Source: Wolfiporia cocos
Taxonomy: Eukaryota > Basidiomycota > Agaricomycetes > Polyporales > Phaeolaceae
Assembly (NCBI GenBank): GCA_029448655.1
Contig: JACCLO010000015.1
Span: forward strand, 558,001 to 622,000
Length of the DNA: 64,000 nucleotides
Reading direction: 5' to 3'
Under the pieces are notes generated by a model. It made no database searches, was not told the DNA's origin, and worked only from the letters and a program-made list of their open reading frames with translations. Below are positions 53,322-64,000 of the stretch, piece after piece; within the stretch, counting starts at the first letter, position 1, and each line of letters begins with the position of its first letter. The position numbers and the translations under genes were made by a program.

Positions 53322-53996
53322 GTTTATTTTATTGCTGTGGTAGATTAATCTACAGATTGATATGTACATGGGAAACTGTGCAGCACTAACAAAGTGCAGT
53401 TGGTAAACTAATCTCAATGACTGAAGTCCCTCATCAGAGAAATTGATTCTGAGTTTTTTTTTAGCAGATGTCAAGTTGTGAGTCAGCACAAAGTCAAAAA
53501 GGATTGAGTGGGCATCTAGTCGAAACAGGATCGAGTGGATTAAGTCACAAATTGTGTCATAGGCATGTACAGTGTCTTCCTATCTTGTTGCATTCTTCCC
53601 CCATCTCTACCTCATACTTCTGCCATCCCTCAAAGCTCTAGAACCCTCAGGGCACCAAGACTCCATGGAAGAACTAGTACTTTTTTACAGCAGATGTAAG
53701 GCTTTCCATACAGACTGGATGACTATATATGCACATCTCATTGCCTCTTCTTTCCATCATAAAGGACTTGTGTAAATTCCTGTCAATCACCTCTGCTTTT
53801 GTACCCAGGATGCCCCCATGTCATATTGTGCCATGCCACCACACCCACAACACTCCCCTCCCTGCTTCGTGTGACGACATGGACCTCATAGCACTCTTCA
53901 ACCAGCCCACACTCTCCCAGTGGGCGAGCAGATCCTCGGACACCGGGCTCTTTGATGTTCAATGCTTACCACACCATCTGCATTTAATGCCCTGGC

Positions 53997-54577
53997 TGTT
54001 ACAATTTTACCAGGTACACTCAAATATCTTTTGATGCCTCACTGTGTATGAGGACTTAGCATTCAGCCGCTGCACCGTGCGCTTTATTTCTAGGGGCCTC
54101 CACTCAACCGTAGGCCCCGTTTCATGTACAACAACCCTATACCCATTCTCCATGTTCACATCGCATTCTAGCTAATATTCTGTGTCTAACCACAGTAGTT
54201 CTACATTTCACCTATTGTTGCACTCAACCGCACCACTTCTCCCTTGTCCCTTATACCGTTAGCATGATGGACTTAATAGTAGCAGTACCAAAGACACTAT
54301 GACCCCGATAACCGAATCGTAGTATATAACCTGATGTAAATACCAGTCGAGTTCCTCAGCTTGACCTTGTTGAATTACAAGGATCTTATACTCATTCTCA
54401 AGGGCTTAAGCAATTAAGCCTGCAGCTTGTATATCAACACTCCAAGAACTGACGAGTAGTGCGCTACTCGATACGCTGAGTAGCTTGACTTGGTTACTTT
54501 GCGTCGAACGGATATCTCATCTGTAGAAATAACCCGACTTGGTTATTTTGCATTGAACGGATATTCGATCCATAACA
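53997..54577 (-). repeat. TGTTAC-family solo LTR, duplication CTGGC
   Basis: The 581-bp copy starts TGTTACAATTTTACC and ends ATTCGATCCATAACA, the reverse complement of 35284-35874 in layout. The duplication CTGGC (53992-53996 and 54578-54582) is perfect. It lies within the OCT1 remnant. Confidence 0.92.
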
Positions 54578-55316
54578 CTGGCTGACTCTACCCCTTGTAG
54601 CACCCAACTCCTCACTGATCATGTCTTGAGGGCATGTGAGTCCTGCAAAGAGCTGTTCAAGGTCATGAAGAACCTGGGCAGACTCAGCAATCTATTGTGT
54701 GGTGTCATTGACCTCGCAGATGTGGAAATTCCATGGCTGCAGGGCTGAATCTCCTTTGTAGGATAGCAGAATGTAGTGGGTTACAAACTGGCAATGAGCC
54801 ACTCTGCTCGCACCCGGCTTAAGTACACTACCGGCAACACTAGCTTCCCGCTAGCTTGCCCACTTGGCTCTCTACAGCCATGGCCGATCGCCCTCACAAC
54901 GGCCGCCAGACCCCAAATCGCAACAGCAGAGCTTGTGTGGAATGCTCATCCCAATAAGGTTTGGATGCAGAGTGCCGATGAGGTGTGTGAGAAGCTGTGC
55001 GAATTTATGAACATTCTCAATACTCATGTGGGCCTCTACCAAGTGCACAATTTATATCAGGTGGGGTTTTAAATTTAAACCGAGGATTTGGTCGCACAGG
55101 TCCTGTATTGCATACTATATGATCCAGAGGTCGTCAGGTCCCTCAGTCCAGAAGCTTATCAGACTGCTCTGATCTTCTGGCGAGACTTCGAAAAATGTAG
55201 AGTTTCAGTCACTGAGATTAATTTAGCAACTGCGCTTCGTTAGCGCTGCGCAGTTGCCCAAGTGCTCAGCTAGCGCCGGAGAAATAAGATTAATCTACCA
55301 AATTGATAAAATAAAC

Positions 55317-55406
55317 TGCATTGTCAAGGATCGAACTCTGAACCTCGGGATAGCAGAGCCAGCATACAAGATGTCCATTAGCTTACCGCTACACCAAGGA
55401 GCAATA
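55317..55406 (-). other. tRNA-like sequence B, second copy
   Basis: Read on the minus strand, CTTGGTGTAGCGGTAAGCTA and CAGAGTTCGATCC form A- and B-box-like motifs. The B box is closer to consensus than in copy 1. Confidence 0.65.
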
Positions 55407-55670
55407 CAGCAAGCAGGCTTCTTCGTATGCTATATACCCAATAATGAAAATTCTTCGGTCATTCAAAAATTTATGTCAAGTAATTCATTGGCTTTAAGAA
55501 ATTGGTCAGTTGAAGCACTAGCTACAGTAAAAGTATACTATAGTCATAGTTCTACACCCAACATAGAGCTATTGAGGTTAGCAGTTTAAAATTTGATGAC
55601 AAAGTTTTGTTAGGCCGGAGTTTGGGGGAGCAAAAAACTCTTAATATAATTGTTACAGTTGTAATCTAGC

Positions 55671-55747
55671 AAATCCTTTTAGTGTAATGGTATAATTCAA
55701 GTCTGCTCATTGCGTTGCTACAGCTCGCAGTTCGATTCCCTCTCATG
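55671..55747 (+). other. tRNA-like sequence A, second copy
   Basis: TTTTAGTGTAATGGTATAAT and GCAGTTCGATTCCCTC form A- and B-box-like motifs. Apart from a few substitutions it equals the reverse complement of 52892-52968. Confidence 0.65.
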
Positions 55748-56953
55748 TAATCTTTAGAAATTAAGTCAGATTAATCTTATTTCTCCGGCACTAGCTGAGC
55801 ACTTGCGCAACTGTGCAGCGCTAATGAAGCACAGTTGCTAAATTAATCTCAATGACTGAAGTCCCTCCAAAAAATCTGGTATTGATGTCTCTTCAGAGCA
55901 ATTCAGAGCAACGCAAGCATTTTGTGTCGCTCTCCATGAAGATTCTCCTCTTGGGGCAGCAGTTCTTCAATGAGACTATGGGGACTCACCCTCCTGCTCA
56001 CATCAAACCTGTGGAGCTGCAGGGGCTCAAGGAGATGGGCATGGGGGCACATCTGCGTCTCCAGGCACAGGTCACTCAGTGTGACCTACTTGTTTATCTG
56101 GGGTTGCTGCAGGCGCAGATGTTAATACGTGCGGCGCCCACAGAGGAGCCCCATGAAAAGGTATACATGGCACCCAATTCTAGCATGCCTGAGCAAATAG
56201 AGGTGTTGGAGAAGCTCCTTCAGGCATGAGGACAGCTTGTGCACCTCGTTGCTAAAGATAGTTATGCTCATATAAGCCTCGCCGACCAGATGGCCAAATC
56301 GCCAGGTGTGCAATCTTGTCAAACTATATTCCAAGCAGGATTGACAGTGATGTTGCCCGATATGTATTGCAGAAAACGTTCAGCATTTTCTCGACACACT
56401 CCTAGATCACACCTGTCCTTACACAAGAAATGCTCTCCAAACACTCAGTTTGCACAAACAAGCCCACCTGAACACCCCACCTTATCCGATCACCCAAGCA
56501 TGAGATAGAGACTTCTATTGTCCAGCTGAACCACCAGCCCCTCCTGTTATTCTCCCACCACTCACACTTGGAACTGTCTTCATGGGCCTGTATCAGCTGT
56601 TCCAGAACCTCTATGGCATTTCCCTACGATTAGTGGAAGTTACACCAGGCAAGGTATGGCACAACGACGTCCGCAAGCTCGAGGCTGTCGACGAAGAGTC
56701 TGGCGTGCTTGGCTACATTTATGCAGATCTGTTCATGCATAGAGGAAGGCCTGGTGGTGCTGCTCACTACACCGTGCACTGTTCCTGATGGACAGATGAC
56801 GACGACGCTGAGGGAGACCTGCGCCATACCGACGAGCACAATCTGACTGTAGTGCAGCTGTCACGAGAGTTTGGCTCTTCCCACTGCTGCCAATTCCCTA
56901 TCCAGGAGGGCATGTTTCAACTGCTGCTGGGCCGCACATTCCAGCTTGCCCCT

Positions 56954-57169
56954 GTGTTATGGTCATTTTATTTTTTGAATGCTGGCAGAACTCACCATTG
57001 GATGAATACAATACAGGTACTCAGTGGTGTGATGCTTGCACTTGAGGCTACATAGCTCGCTGATGCTGTAATGCATACAGTGAGCTGCTGGCTGCCACCA
57101 AGTGGGTGTTATGGTGATTTTATTTCTCAAACACTGGCAGAACTCACCATTGGATGAATACGATACAGG
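56954..57169 (+). repeat. Direct repeat of about 64 bp, period 152 bp
   Basis: GTGTTATGG..CAGAACTCACCATTGGATGAA at 56954-57017 recurs at 57106-57169 with about eight differences. It is a local tandem duplication in the decayed 3' part of the OCT1 remnant. Confidence 0.8.
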
Positions 57170-57216
57170 GACTTGTTGTGCAACCAACTCCCCTGGCTAC
57201 TCATGACCATACTGGG

Positions 57217-57856
57217 TAGTGATGTGCCAGGCCCAGCTTTGGGCCATAGGCCAGGCCGGGCCAAGCCCTACTTGGGCTGAGCCAGGCCGGGCCCTACACC
57301 ACGGCTTGAGATGGCCCAGGGCCTGGCTTGTGTCTCAAGCTGGGCTGGGCCAAGCCGTGAGCCCCGGGCCTGAAAGCTCTAACAGATAAAATGTCTAGTA
57401 ACTATGATATAAGGATATATATAGTAGCAGTATGCTATATTCCAATGTAGTATCTCTATATTTTCAAATTCAAGCTAGAGGATAGTCCCATGGATTGAAT
57501 TCTTGGTGCTGAAGCCTGTCGTTCACTTTTGGGCGCCTATATGATACCCCATTTGGAAGGCGCACCACAGAGCACCGTGCCGGTGAAATGATGATTTCAC
57601 ACTATAATTCACTAATTATTGAGGATACTGGAGCTTGGCTTTGTCAGAAGATAGTTGGAGAAGGTATGTTATAAGTTTGTGTGGCTACAGTGATGATTAT
57701 CCTCACAGTGCCAGGCCCTGGGCAAGCCCCAGGCTGGGCCGGGCCAAGCCCTGGGCCGTCAATGGGGGCCCAGCTTGAGGTTTTGAAAAGCCAAGGCCGT
57801 CCAAAGCCGGGCCAAAGCCGGGGGCTTTCAGGCCAGGCCGGGCCGGCACATCACTA
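57217..57856. mobile_element. hAT-type MITE, duplication ATACTGGG
   Basis: TAGTGATGTGCC at 57217 pairs with GGCACATCACTA ending 57856. The 8-bp duplication ATACTGGG (57209-57216 and 57857-57864) is perfect. The ends are crowded with GGCCGGGCC/AGGCC words. Termini are related to, but distinct from, the family at 27147 and 39888. Confidence 0.92.
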
Positions 57857-57864
57857 ATACTGGG

Positions 57865-58047
57865 TGCATCCCCAGTTGTACTAGTGTATAGGGTGTGTTT
57901 CAACTCTGACAGACTCAACTCTGTCCTTGTTTCATCTTTATCATTACTGATCAGTAAATGGCATTCAACCACCACCATCATTCCTATCTATCATTTCAAA
58001 TATATCACTACATACTTATCAAACATTTCATACTATAGTGTAGATAG
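57865..58047. other. Short non-genic stretch
   Basis: A pyrimidine- and AT-rich stretch between the MITE and the next LTR nest. No gene or repeat is recognised. Confidence 0.4.
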
Positions 58048-58218
58048 TGTCACAGTATGTTTCATTCTATGCTCCGTGCCTCTAGTCAGTTGGCATGTGC
58101 ACTAGGTATCACGTTATGTAGGGTAGCATTACATACCTCCTCACAGTCACAGTAGTTACAGGTAACATAACATAGTGTTACCATCAGTGCCCAGCAGTAG
58201 TGCCTTATGTAAGTGCAC

Positions 58219-59749
58219 TGACACACGCTACTAACTAGCACTCAACCGGGGGAAGGGGGCTTGCACAAAGGCGCCTTCCTGATCTGGGACTACTAGCCAG
58301 AAGTGGCCAAGACAAGTCTGAGGTTTATGCTCAAGACTGTCTGGCTTATATATTCCTATCCATTTGTACATGTGTGTGCATGCGGGCTCAGGGGCCGTAT
58401 GTGCTGGTATATGACTGGTCTAAGCTACGGGCCGGTAATGGCATTGGGGCGCTGGTACAAGCGAGATGTCCATGATGATGTAGCGTAAGGGGTTCGGATC
58501 AGAGGGTTGCCAACTGGTCAGGTTACAATCGGTGGTTCTCATCAATCAGGGGCTGCCAGTAATGGCAGGGTTCTATGTCCGTAAGTCTGTGATCAGGGCG
58601 TTAGCGGTCCAGGTTCCCACGGGGATGGTACTGAGGAGTGACGTCAGCTGGGAACGTGGACAGGTCCGTAATGACCATAAGGTGATCGAGCGTGATCAGC
58701 TACGATCGGTGTAAGGCGCTCTGTGACTGTGTCACAGATTTTCCTATGATTTTAGCTATTTTCCTCGTATTTCTACGGATTATTCTTTGATTATTGCACA
58801 TAATTCCTAATAGCTAGGTACTTACGAAACCTTAGTTACGGTTCGTGCTCCACGAGTTCTAGACCTGGAACCTTCTGGCAAGTTCCATTGGGGTCTATTA
58901 CTTCGGTCCGGATTTTAGAGCATGTGACATATCACGTGCATGCTGACTGACAGCCTCGGTGTAGGACCAGGCTTACTGATCATATTTAACACATGCTTCG
59001 GGCCATAGCCATTACCGGTCTATGCCCTACGCCCTGGAGTATCTGAGGGCCTCTTAGTAGTATTAGGGGTCCTATTTATCATGTATATAAGCCGTAGTCT
59101 GAGGCGCTTAGTCCTCAGTTCTATTCACCTCTTGATAACAGTCATACGGCCTAACAAGCCTCTTGACTACTTAGCCTCCCTTACTTGCCTAAGACACTTG
59201 TATCTGGCCCCTTCAAGCCTTACTAGTGTGAGTATTAGGTTTTGTGTCAGACTGCTAGGGTTCTCAGTTGTGCAGAGCATTATGGGTGTTCCCCTAGCTG
59301 GTGTTCTCGTAGGCCAGGGTGTGTAAGGTGTATAGTATAGTGTCTATGCCAGTAATGGCAAATGTCCATGGTGTAGGGGCTTGAGACATTGGGTGTAGTG
59401 TTTTAGGTCATGTGTTAGTGTAGACCAATGCTCTAGTCGATGGGTAGCGTATGTATGGTGGCTGGTAACCTGGTACAGGGTTACTGCCAGGCTAGCTACG
59501 TCAGTGGTTCCTAGAGTGGCTTGTGATGCTGGGTTTATGGACTAGGCAGCGTTGTTCTAGCTACCGGGATTTGGACGGGTGTAAGGGTTGGACTGCTGGT
59601 GGCCTGCTAGTGCCCGTAGTGTCCTGTGCATCGGAGGGCTTCTACTAGCGTCGCCATGGGGTTCCAGCTGGGCTCAGATGGAGTGCCATAGCGTGTGTAG
59701 GCATGAGTAGGGTGTCAACCTAGCTAGGCTTTGAAATTGGCTTGTGACA
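58219..59749 (-). repeat. Middle solo LTR of the nest, duplication TGCAC
   Basis: Starts TGACACACGC and ends TTGGCTTGTGACA. The duplication TGCAC (58214-58218 and 59750-59754) is perfect. Net length is about 1.0 kb. Confidence 0.88.
58730..59249 (+). repeat. Inner solo LTR of the nest, duplication GACTG
   Basis: The 520-bp copy starts TGTCACAGATTTTCC and ends GGTTTTGTGTCA. GACTG at 58725-58729 and 59250-59254 is identical. A TATATAAG box lies at about 59,083. Confidence 0.93.
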
Positions 59750-60009
59750 TGCACAGACTCATGCTTTAGGGTAGACACATACACTCTACACCCATGTATA
59801 TTATGTAGTGCAACTGGGGCTTGTACCCCAGTCTTACTATTCTTGATGTCAGGGCATATCCCCCTTTACTCAGTATTCCCTGCCTGCCTGACTGCCATCC
59901 TTGATGCTCTCTCTCTCTCTCTCATCTCACTAGACTGGGGGGTTCTAGCTTAGTGCATATAGGGTTCCTGGTAGCCTGGTGGCACAGTACAAGGTACAGT
60001 GTCAGATAG

Positions 60010-60641
60010 TATCAGTGACGTCTGGGACTAACAAGACCTCTGAAACTTAACATAGTATATAAACCAATGTAGTTAGCATTGAGGCTCTCCAGCTTGACCT
60101 TGTTGTATAAATTAGAAGTCTTATACTCATTCTTAAACATAGGAAACTATGCTCAGCATTTGCCAAGCCCTGAACTGACTAAGTCCTCAAAGTGCACACT
60201 GACTTCTCAGACTTAGGCAAGTCTTATATTCTAGGAAGACTTGCTCTTGAACTGATTATGTTCTCCAATGTGTATTGAATATTGAACAACCTCTAGAATC
60301 TTTGACCTATGAGTGTGTCTGCAGTATATCAGTTCAGACAGCTCCATCTCACATCATATTACAGAGGTCGTCCTTTCAGTCCTGGTTTTGAAATTCACTT
60401 TCAAACTATAGGACAAGCCTGTCCAATGGAATGTTGGAGATGCGTGGTATCCGACTGTGGGCACAGAGAGCAAGCCTCAAATGCCTCTCAAGGTCAGCTC
60501 TTACAATGGTCTGTCAGCATATTAATGTCATCTGGGAGAGCATGTTTAGTTACACTTGACCTATCTGCAAGTCCAAACAACTGTCCACTTATGCTCGAGC
60601 GATTGGTGCTGAGCACTGAGTGCTGAACACCTGCCCCAAGC
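60010..60641. other. Diverged TGTTAC-family LTR piece, then non-genic sequence
   Basis: Bases 60,047-60,150 (TATATAAACCAATGTAGTTAG, AGCTTGACCTTGTTG, CTTATACTCATTCTTAAAC) resemble the middle of 53997-54577 with many changes. The rest has no recognisable gene. A 105-codon plus frame (60309-60623) lacks any known motif. Confidence 0.4.
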
Positions 60642-60733
60642 TGACACAGATCTACTGTGGGACTCACCAACCATCTTGGGGAGGGAATGGCGAGAGCAGA
60701 CCAGAGCACAGCAGGGAGTGAGATGCTTCTGCA

Positions 60734-61117
60734 TGTCACAGTTTTCTGGGACATGAGGTATAACGCGTTGTAGTCACATGACCTTATCGCGATAAGCATA
60801 GGACCCTAAGTTACCACCGGGTATTCAAGTAGTAAAGTACATGTTGATATTATGTAAGCATTCCATGAGGTTCTACGGCGCACGGACCTACTTTAGGGTA
60901 GTAACGTTAGCTACTGGTTTGCGATGCGCACATGTATATAAGCCTCCGTCTGAGGTCTTACAACCTCAGACTCATCAATCTCGATCATGGGGTGTCTGCC
61001 CTCTTAAATCTTTAACGCTCTACTGTTGTGACTACGCATGCTAGACTGGAGTGGTTACCCAGCCTCTTATGCACCTTCAGTAGACAATGGCCGACCTCAG
61101 GCAGGATTTCTGGGTCA
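60734..61117 (+). repeat. Nested solo LTR, duplication CTGCA
   Basis: The 384-bp copy starts TGTCACAGTTTTC and ends TTTCTGGGTCA. CTGCA at 60729-60733 and 61118-61122 is identical. A TATATAAG box at about 60,935 is followed by inverted GAGGTCTTACAACCTC. Confidence 0.9.
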
Positions 61118-61451
61118 CTGCAGCGCTAGCCAAGAAGAATAGAACTAGAGATTAAGGGCGTCTTAGCCCTGTGCTTATGTACATTGTGGGTCATGTGCTA
61201 CTATACAGTACATACCCATATGGTGTCATGGCTGGGACCTTAATGGTTACCAGCGAGGTCGTAGGTCAGGTGCCCTTGTGGCACATCTTACATCGTAATC
61301 ATAACTCTATCTACAATGACTGTGCTGGCCCGTAATGGCCATGCCAATAGTAAAAGAGTGTGTTGTCGTACCACCGTGTGTGGGATCTTCATATTGTCAT
61401 CGTGATGGGCACAGCCTGGGTATTTGTAAATGCCAGAGAACCGGACCTTGA

Positions 61452-61994
61452 TGACACAGGAATCCGTGCATACCGCAATGCGGGGAACTCCCCCCTATCT
61501 CCTATCCTATGAGGAGAACAGGAGTTGTCGTAATCTTGACGACAACCCTGCAAGTCCAATGGAGGGGCAACTATCTTCTGCACTTAGTCGGCCTAGTTGC
61601 AGGACCCCCCAGACTAGCAGTGGTGGAGAGAGAGATAGCCCACACACAAGCACACAGTGGTGAGAGGATACCCAGGGGACTTGCCCCCAAGATCGAGAAT
61701 ACTAGTTCTGAGGATAAGCCTCAGAACACTACCTGTATATATACATGCCAGATGTCACAGCCGCTGTGTAGTGTCTACCCTAAAGCAGAGCCTGTGCACT
61801 TGGTCATGTGAGTGTGACAGAGGTAACTAGGCAACGTATAACTACTAGTAATGAAGAGCAGACCATATCTACAGTAGATAAGATAAAGATGTATGCACCC
61901 ATGCCACATCAACCGTATCACGTGGAAACTAAGGAATCACAGCAAAATACATTGATCGCGAGGTAATTGGATGTGCTCACAATTTCTTGTGACA
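61452..61994 (-). repeat. Nested solo LTR, duplication CTTGA
   Basis: The 543-bp copy starts TGACACAGGAATCC and ends AATTTCTTGTGACA. CTTGA at 61447-61451 and 61995-61999 is identical. Confidence 0.93.
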
Positions 61995-62597
61995 CTTGAG
62001 GGTGATCCGCCATTGGGTAGGATCCGTGGCTTACCAAGGTGCAGGCACCGAGGTTGTAATGCCATTGGCTATTCCTAGTCTTCTTACTAAGGACGTTGCC
62101 ATTTGCATGTGTTATCGACTGGACTGAAGGGTTACTGGTGACAACGAGGTGGCCTAGGGCTGGGCATAGGACTTCGCTGTGATGGCAGAGGTCCGGGACT
62201 TGGATAGTACCAAAGTCCAGAGTGGTCGGCGATAGCCAGACCTATAGTGTTATAGCCTTGTGCTATACTTGTCGCTATGTCGTATGTTGGTCTGGCCTTA
62301 GAGGGCTGGACCTGTTGATGTAGGCAGTGACATAGCTAAGTCTGGACTTATGACATAGCACCCTAGCAATAGCTCTGATGGGCGTAGTCATGCGGTCATA
62401 GATGACCCATGTGTCCTGACTTGCGTGTTATGCTTAGTCGTCATAGCTTAGTAGCACGTAATGGCTGATGTAAGCTGTAAGGTGGCATATAGGACACTAA
62501 GTCACAGATAACTTGTAGTTAGATGTGTTAACCCTTAGGAGGTGGCTAAAATAGCCAGAAAAATGGCGTATGCCCCAGAATAATCTGTGACACAAGC

Positions 62598-64000
62598 AGA
62601 AAGCCCCGGTTTTCAGTTTTTGTTCTTACCAAATATCTCCTCAATGGCAGCCTCAAGGACACTCCCAGCTTCTTAAAACATGGAATTTCATCATATTACG
62701 TGACCCTTTGGGATAATTTGCAGATGGTGCAAACCGTACTGTAAATGACCAAGACCAATGGAATATACGGAATATACAGAAATACAAATAGCGGCTGATA
62801 ACCTGATCATTTGCTAATTCCGCTCGCAGACACACGAAATGCTGATGACTAGTCACGGTCGCGTGTACCCTTTAGCTATGTGTTGTGCCCATGGTATGAT
62901 TAATCATGATAAAATTATATTGAACAGCGGGCAATAGGGTACCCCATCATTGTCAGTGCTGACATCACTGTCACTCCTATGAACCCGCTTTTGACTTGAA
63001 GCTCAAAGTTTCAAAGGTTACATTGGATGTCTTCATATCTATTGGTTGCCTTGAATCCTTGTACCGTCTTCCAGTATTCAGCTACCTGAACATAACCATA
63101 GAAAAGAAGGCAGCACACTGTGCTCAATGGTGAGGATGTCCATTTAGACTGAGACAGAATGCTTCATTACATTGATTGCAACAATTGGGAGCTCGTGGTA
63201 AAGCTGAAACTCTTCACTTTTCCCTTTTCCTATTTGTAGGCTGAAGCGCCCGACAGAGCCATACATGTACTCGACTCAGCATTTTTGATATCGGCATCAC
63301 TCAGATCGTACAAAATTGTTTAGGTGTTCACAGTATCATGCAGAGATGTTCAGAACCATATCTACACACAATGAGCAAGACGGAGTCCTCGACCAGTACT
63401 AGACTACAGGAAGTGACTAGAGCTGCATAAATGCAGTATAAATAAATACGGCGAGTAATGCAGTAGGTCTCCAAATATCAAAGTGAGTACTTGAGACACA
63501 ACACGAACGGGGGTAGAACAGGTTGATTGATTTGTAAGCAATCGAGACGGAAAAATGAGGGATCATGCCCCAGATGGCCCGTGTACTTGGTTTTAAGCTC
63601 TGGTTTTAAGCTACTCACAATAAGATATCAACGGCGATTGGGAAAATGTGCAGACGTTCATCAATCGTGATTGATATACGCCGCACTAAGTCCACTGCAT
63701 GCATGATCGGACATGGCTGCACGATTAGCAACTTGAATGCACGTCGCTCACAGCATACAATAGGTCATAAGGTCCTCAGAGCAAGCACATGAGCATGGAA
63801 GCCGCATTGTTTGGAACACCGCAGGCTGACGAACATACTGCGGGCGAGTCCTGTTCTCCCGATCCATCACTGTCTCATCAATCATTGATCAAAGTGCTCA
63901 TCCTGATCATTACTGTGCTACCGGCTGAATCTGCACTCTCGTTTATGCTTGGTAGCATAGGTGATAGCAGGTCTTTACTAAGGCGCCCGCTGAGCATGCT
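62598..64000. other. No recognised feature
   Basis: Both strands were read for ORFs, LTR termini and inverted ends and nothing convincing was found. The longest open frame is 67 codons (62653-62856 minus) with no motif. The sequence resembles unique intergenic DNA rather than any repeat seen elsewhere in the window. Confidence 0.4.

Larger units (their letters stand above)
52773..53431. mobile_element. Inverted-repeat element with two divergent tRNA-like sequences, copy 1
   Basis: Inverted ends of about 70-100 bp (GTAGAGTTTCAGTCACTGAG and its counterpart ending AATGACTGAAGTCCCT) bound 659 bp. The 8-bp direct repeat CATCAGAG (52765-52772 and 53432-53439) is perfect. Inside are a tRNA-like sequence on the minus strand (52892-52968), an AT-rich core and a different tRNA-like sequence on the plus strand (53235-53321). 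The two point outward. Copy 2 at 55197 has the interior reversed. No protein is encoded. Confidence 0.85.
52575..53520 (-). mobile_element. CAGTGAAA-type element, copy 3, fragment
   Basis: From CCTCAACCCCAGTGAAAG the next 150 bp match the reverse complement of the right ends of copies 1 and 2, including CATATCCTTAG and ATGCCAAGAGTC. It is interrupted by the tRNA-like inverted-repeat element at 52773. The far end is not recognisable, so the copy is truncated. Confidence 0.6.
55197..55867. mobile_element. Inverted-repeat element with two divergent tRNA-like sequences, copy 2
   Basis: Inverted repeats of about 100 bp (55197-55296 and about 55768-55866) are nearly perfect. The flanks CGAAAAAT (55189-55196) and CAAAAAAT (55868-55875) look like an 8-bp duplication with one mismatch. 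tRNA-like sequence B is on the minus strand at 55317-55406 and A on the plus strand at 55671-55747, so the whole interior is inverted relative to copy 1 while the outer repeats keep their places. It interrupts the OCT1 remnant. Confidence 0.85.
53860..57216 (+). pseudogene. OCT1: Mitochondrial intermediate peptidase (OCT1-type) remnant
   Basis: OCT1/MIP is an M3 metallopeptidase of the mitochondrial matrix that removes octapeptides from imported proteins. Plus-strand blocks in order: DDMDLIALFNQPTLS (53,877), ELFKVMKNLGRLSNLLCGVI (54,640-54,700), [30 protein letters not shown] (55,150-55,195), then after the inserted element GLKEMGMGAHLRLQAQ and PEQIEVLEKLLQA (56,025-56,229), [28 protein letters not shown] and [10 protein letters not shown] with [11 protein letters not shown] (56,610-56,785). 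DFEKS..IDVS is restored across the insertion at 55,197. Stops, shifts and two insertions disable it. The HEXXH zinc motif should follow at about 57,000 but is not seen. Confidence 0.85.
58048..60004 (+). repeat. Outer solo LTR of a three-level nest, duplication GATAG
   Basis: Starts TGTCACAGTATG and ends GTACAGTGTCA. The duplication GATAG (58043-58047 and 60005-60009) is perfect. Net length is about 420 bp. Confidence 0.88.
60642..62592 (-). repeat. Outer solo LTR of a second nest, duplication CAAGC
   Basis: Starts TGACACAGATCTACTGTGGG and ends ATAATCTGTGACA. The duplication CAAGC (60637-60641 and 62593-62597) is perfect. Net length after removing two nested copies is about 1.0 kb, matching the long LTR type. 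Confidence 0.9.

Overview
The window reads as a repeat-rich accessory segment of a filamentous basidiomycete (Agaricomycete-type) genome. The reasons are short GT-AG introns, a Ty3/gypsy element with chromodomain, hAT transposons, Tad-like LINE pieces, and remnants of fungal genes (chitin synthase, sedolisin, a microsomal P450, OCT1-type mitochondrial intermediate peptidase, alpha-amylase, nucleoside hydrolase, ubinuclein/HPC2-type). No prokaryotic features, CRISPR, rRNA or functional tRNA were seen. The order within Agaricomycetes cannot be settled from sequence alone; Cantharellales is only a guess.

Layout. 1-14,660: an older hAT (hAT-A) split by an ORF1-only LINE derivative (2391-7027, 14-bp target duplication), by a solo LTR and by a second hAT (hAT-B, 11222-14477, 8-bp duplication). 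The LINE derivative itself carries three LTR insertions, one of them a complete short non-autonomous LTR element with near-identical LTRs (4446-6324). 15,098-17,706: a large non-autonomous element with CAGTGAAA termini. 17,707-27,008: a GC-richer island of decayed host genes: alpha-amylase, an unknown gene, nucleoside hydrolase with a minisatellite, a coiled-coil gene, chitin synthase, then a palindrome joining it to a sedolisin remnant. 27,009-31,449: a second CAGTGAAA element with nested LTRs. 31,450-37,085: a P450 pseudogene holding a Russian-doll stack of solo LTRs, five deep. 37,086-39,716: LTR, minisatellite and LINE 3' end. 39,717-50,230: ubinuclein-like pseudogene split by a hAT-type MITE that is itself split by a 9.2-kb Ty3/gypsy element. 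50,265-51,512: an apparently intact HNH-domain gene, the best candidate for a working host gene. 51,684-57,856: a CTTAAG cluster, two copies of an unusual inverted-repeat element carrying two divergent tRNA-like sequences, an OCT1 pseudogene and a MITE. 58,048-62,592: two further nests of solo LTRs. 62,598-64,000: nothing recognised.

How it fits together. Most of the sequence is explained by repeated insertion of one LTR family (termini TGTCAC/GTGACA, 5-bp duplications) followed by LTR-LTR recombination to solo LTRs. Insertion sites were resolved by finding matching duplications on both sides, and in several cases by restored reading frames across the site. The gypsy ORF stays open for 1,609 codons and the HNH gene is intact, so the stops and frameshifts in the host gene remnants are more likely real decay than assembly error. 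LTR differences in the gypsy element are almost all at CpG sites, which points to methylation-linked mutation.
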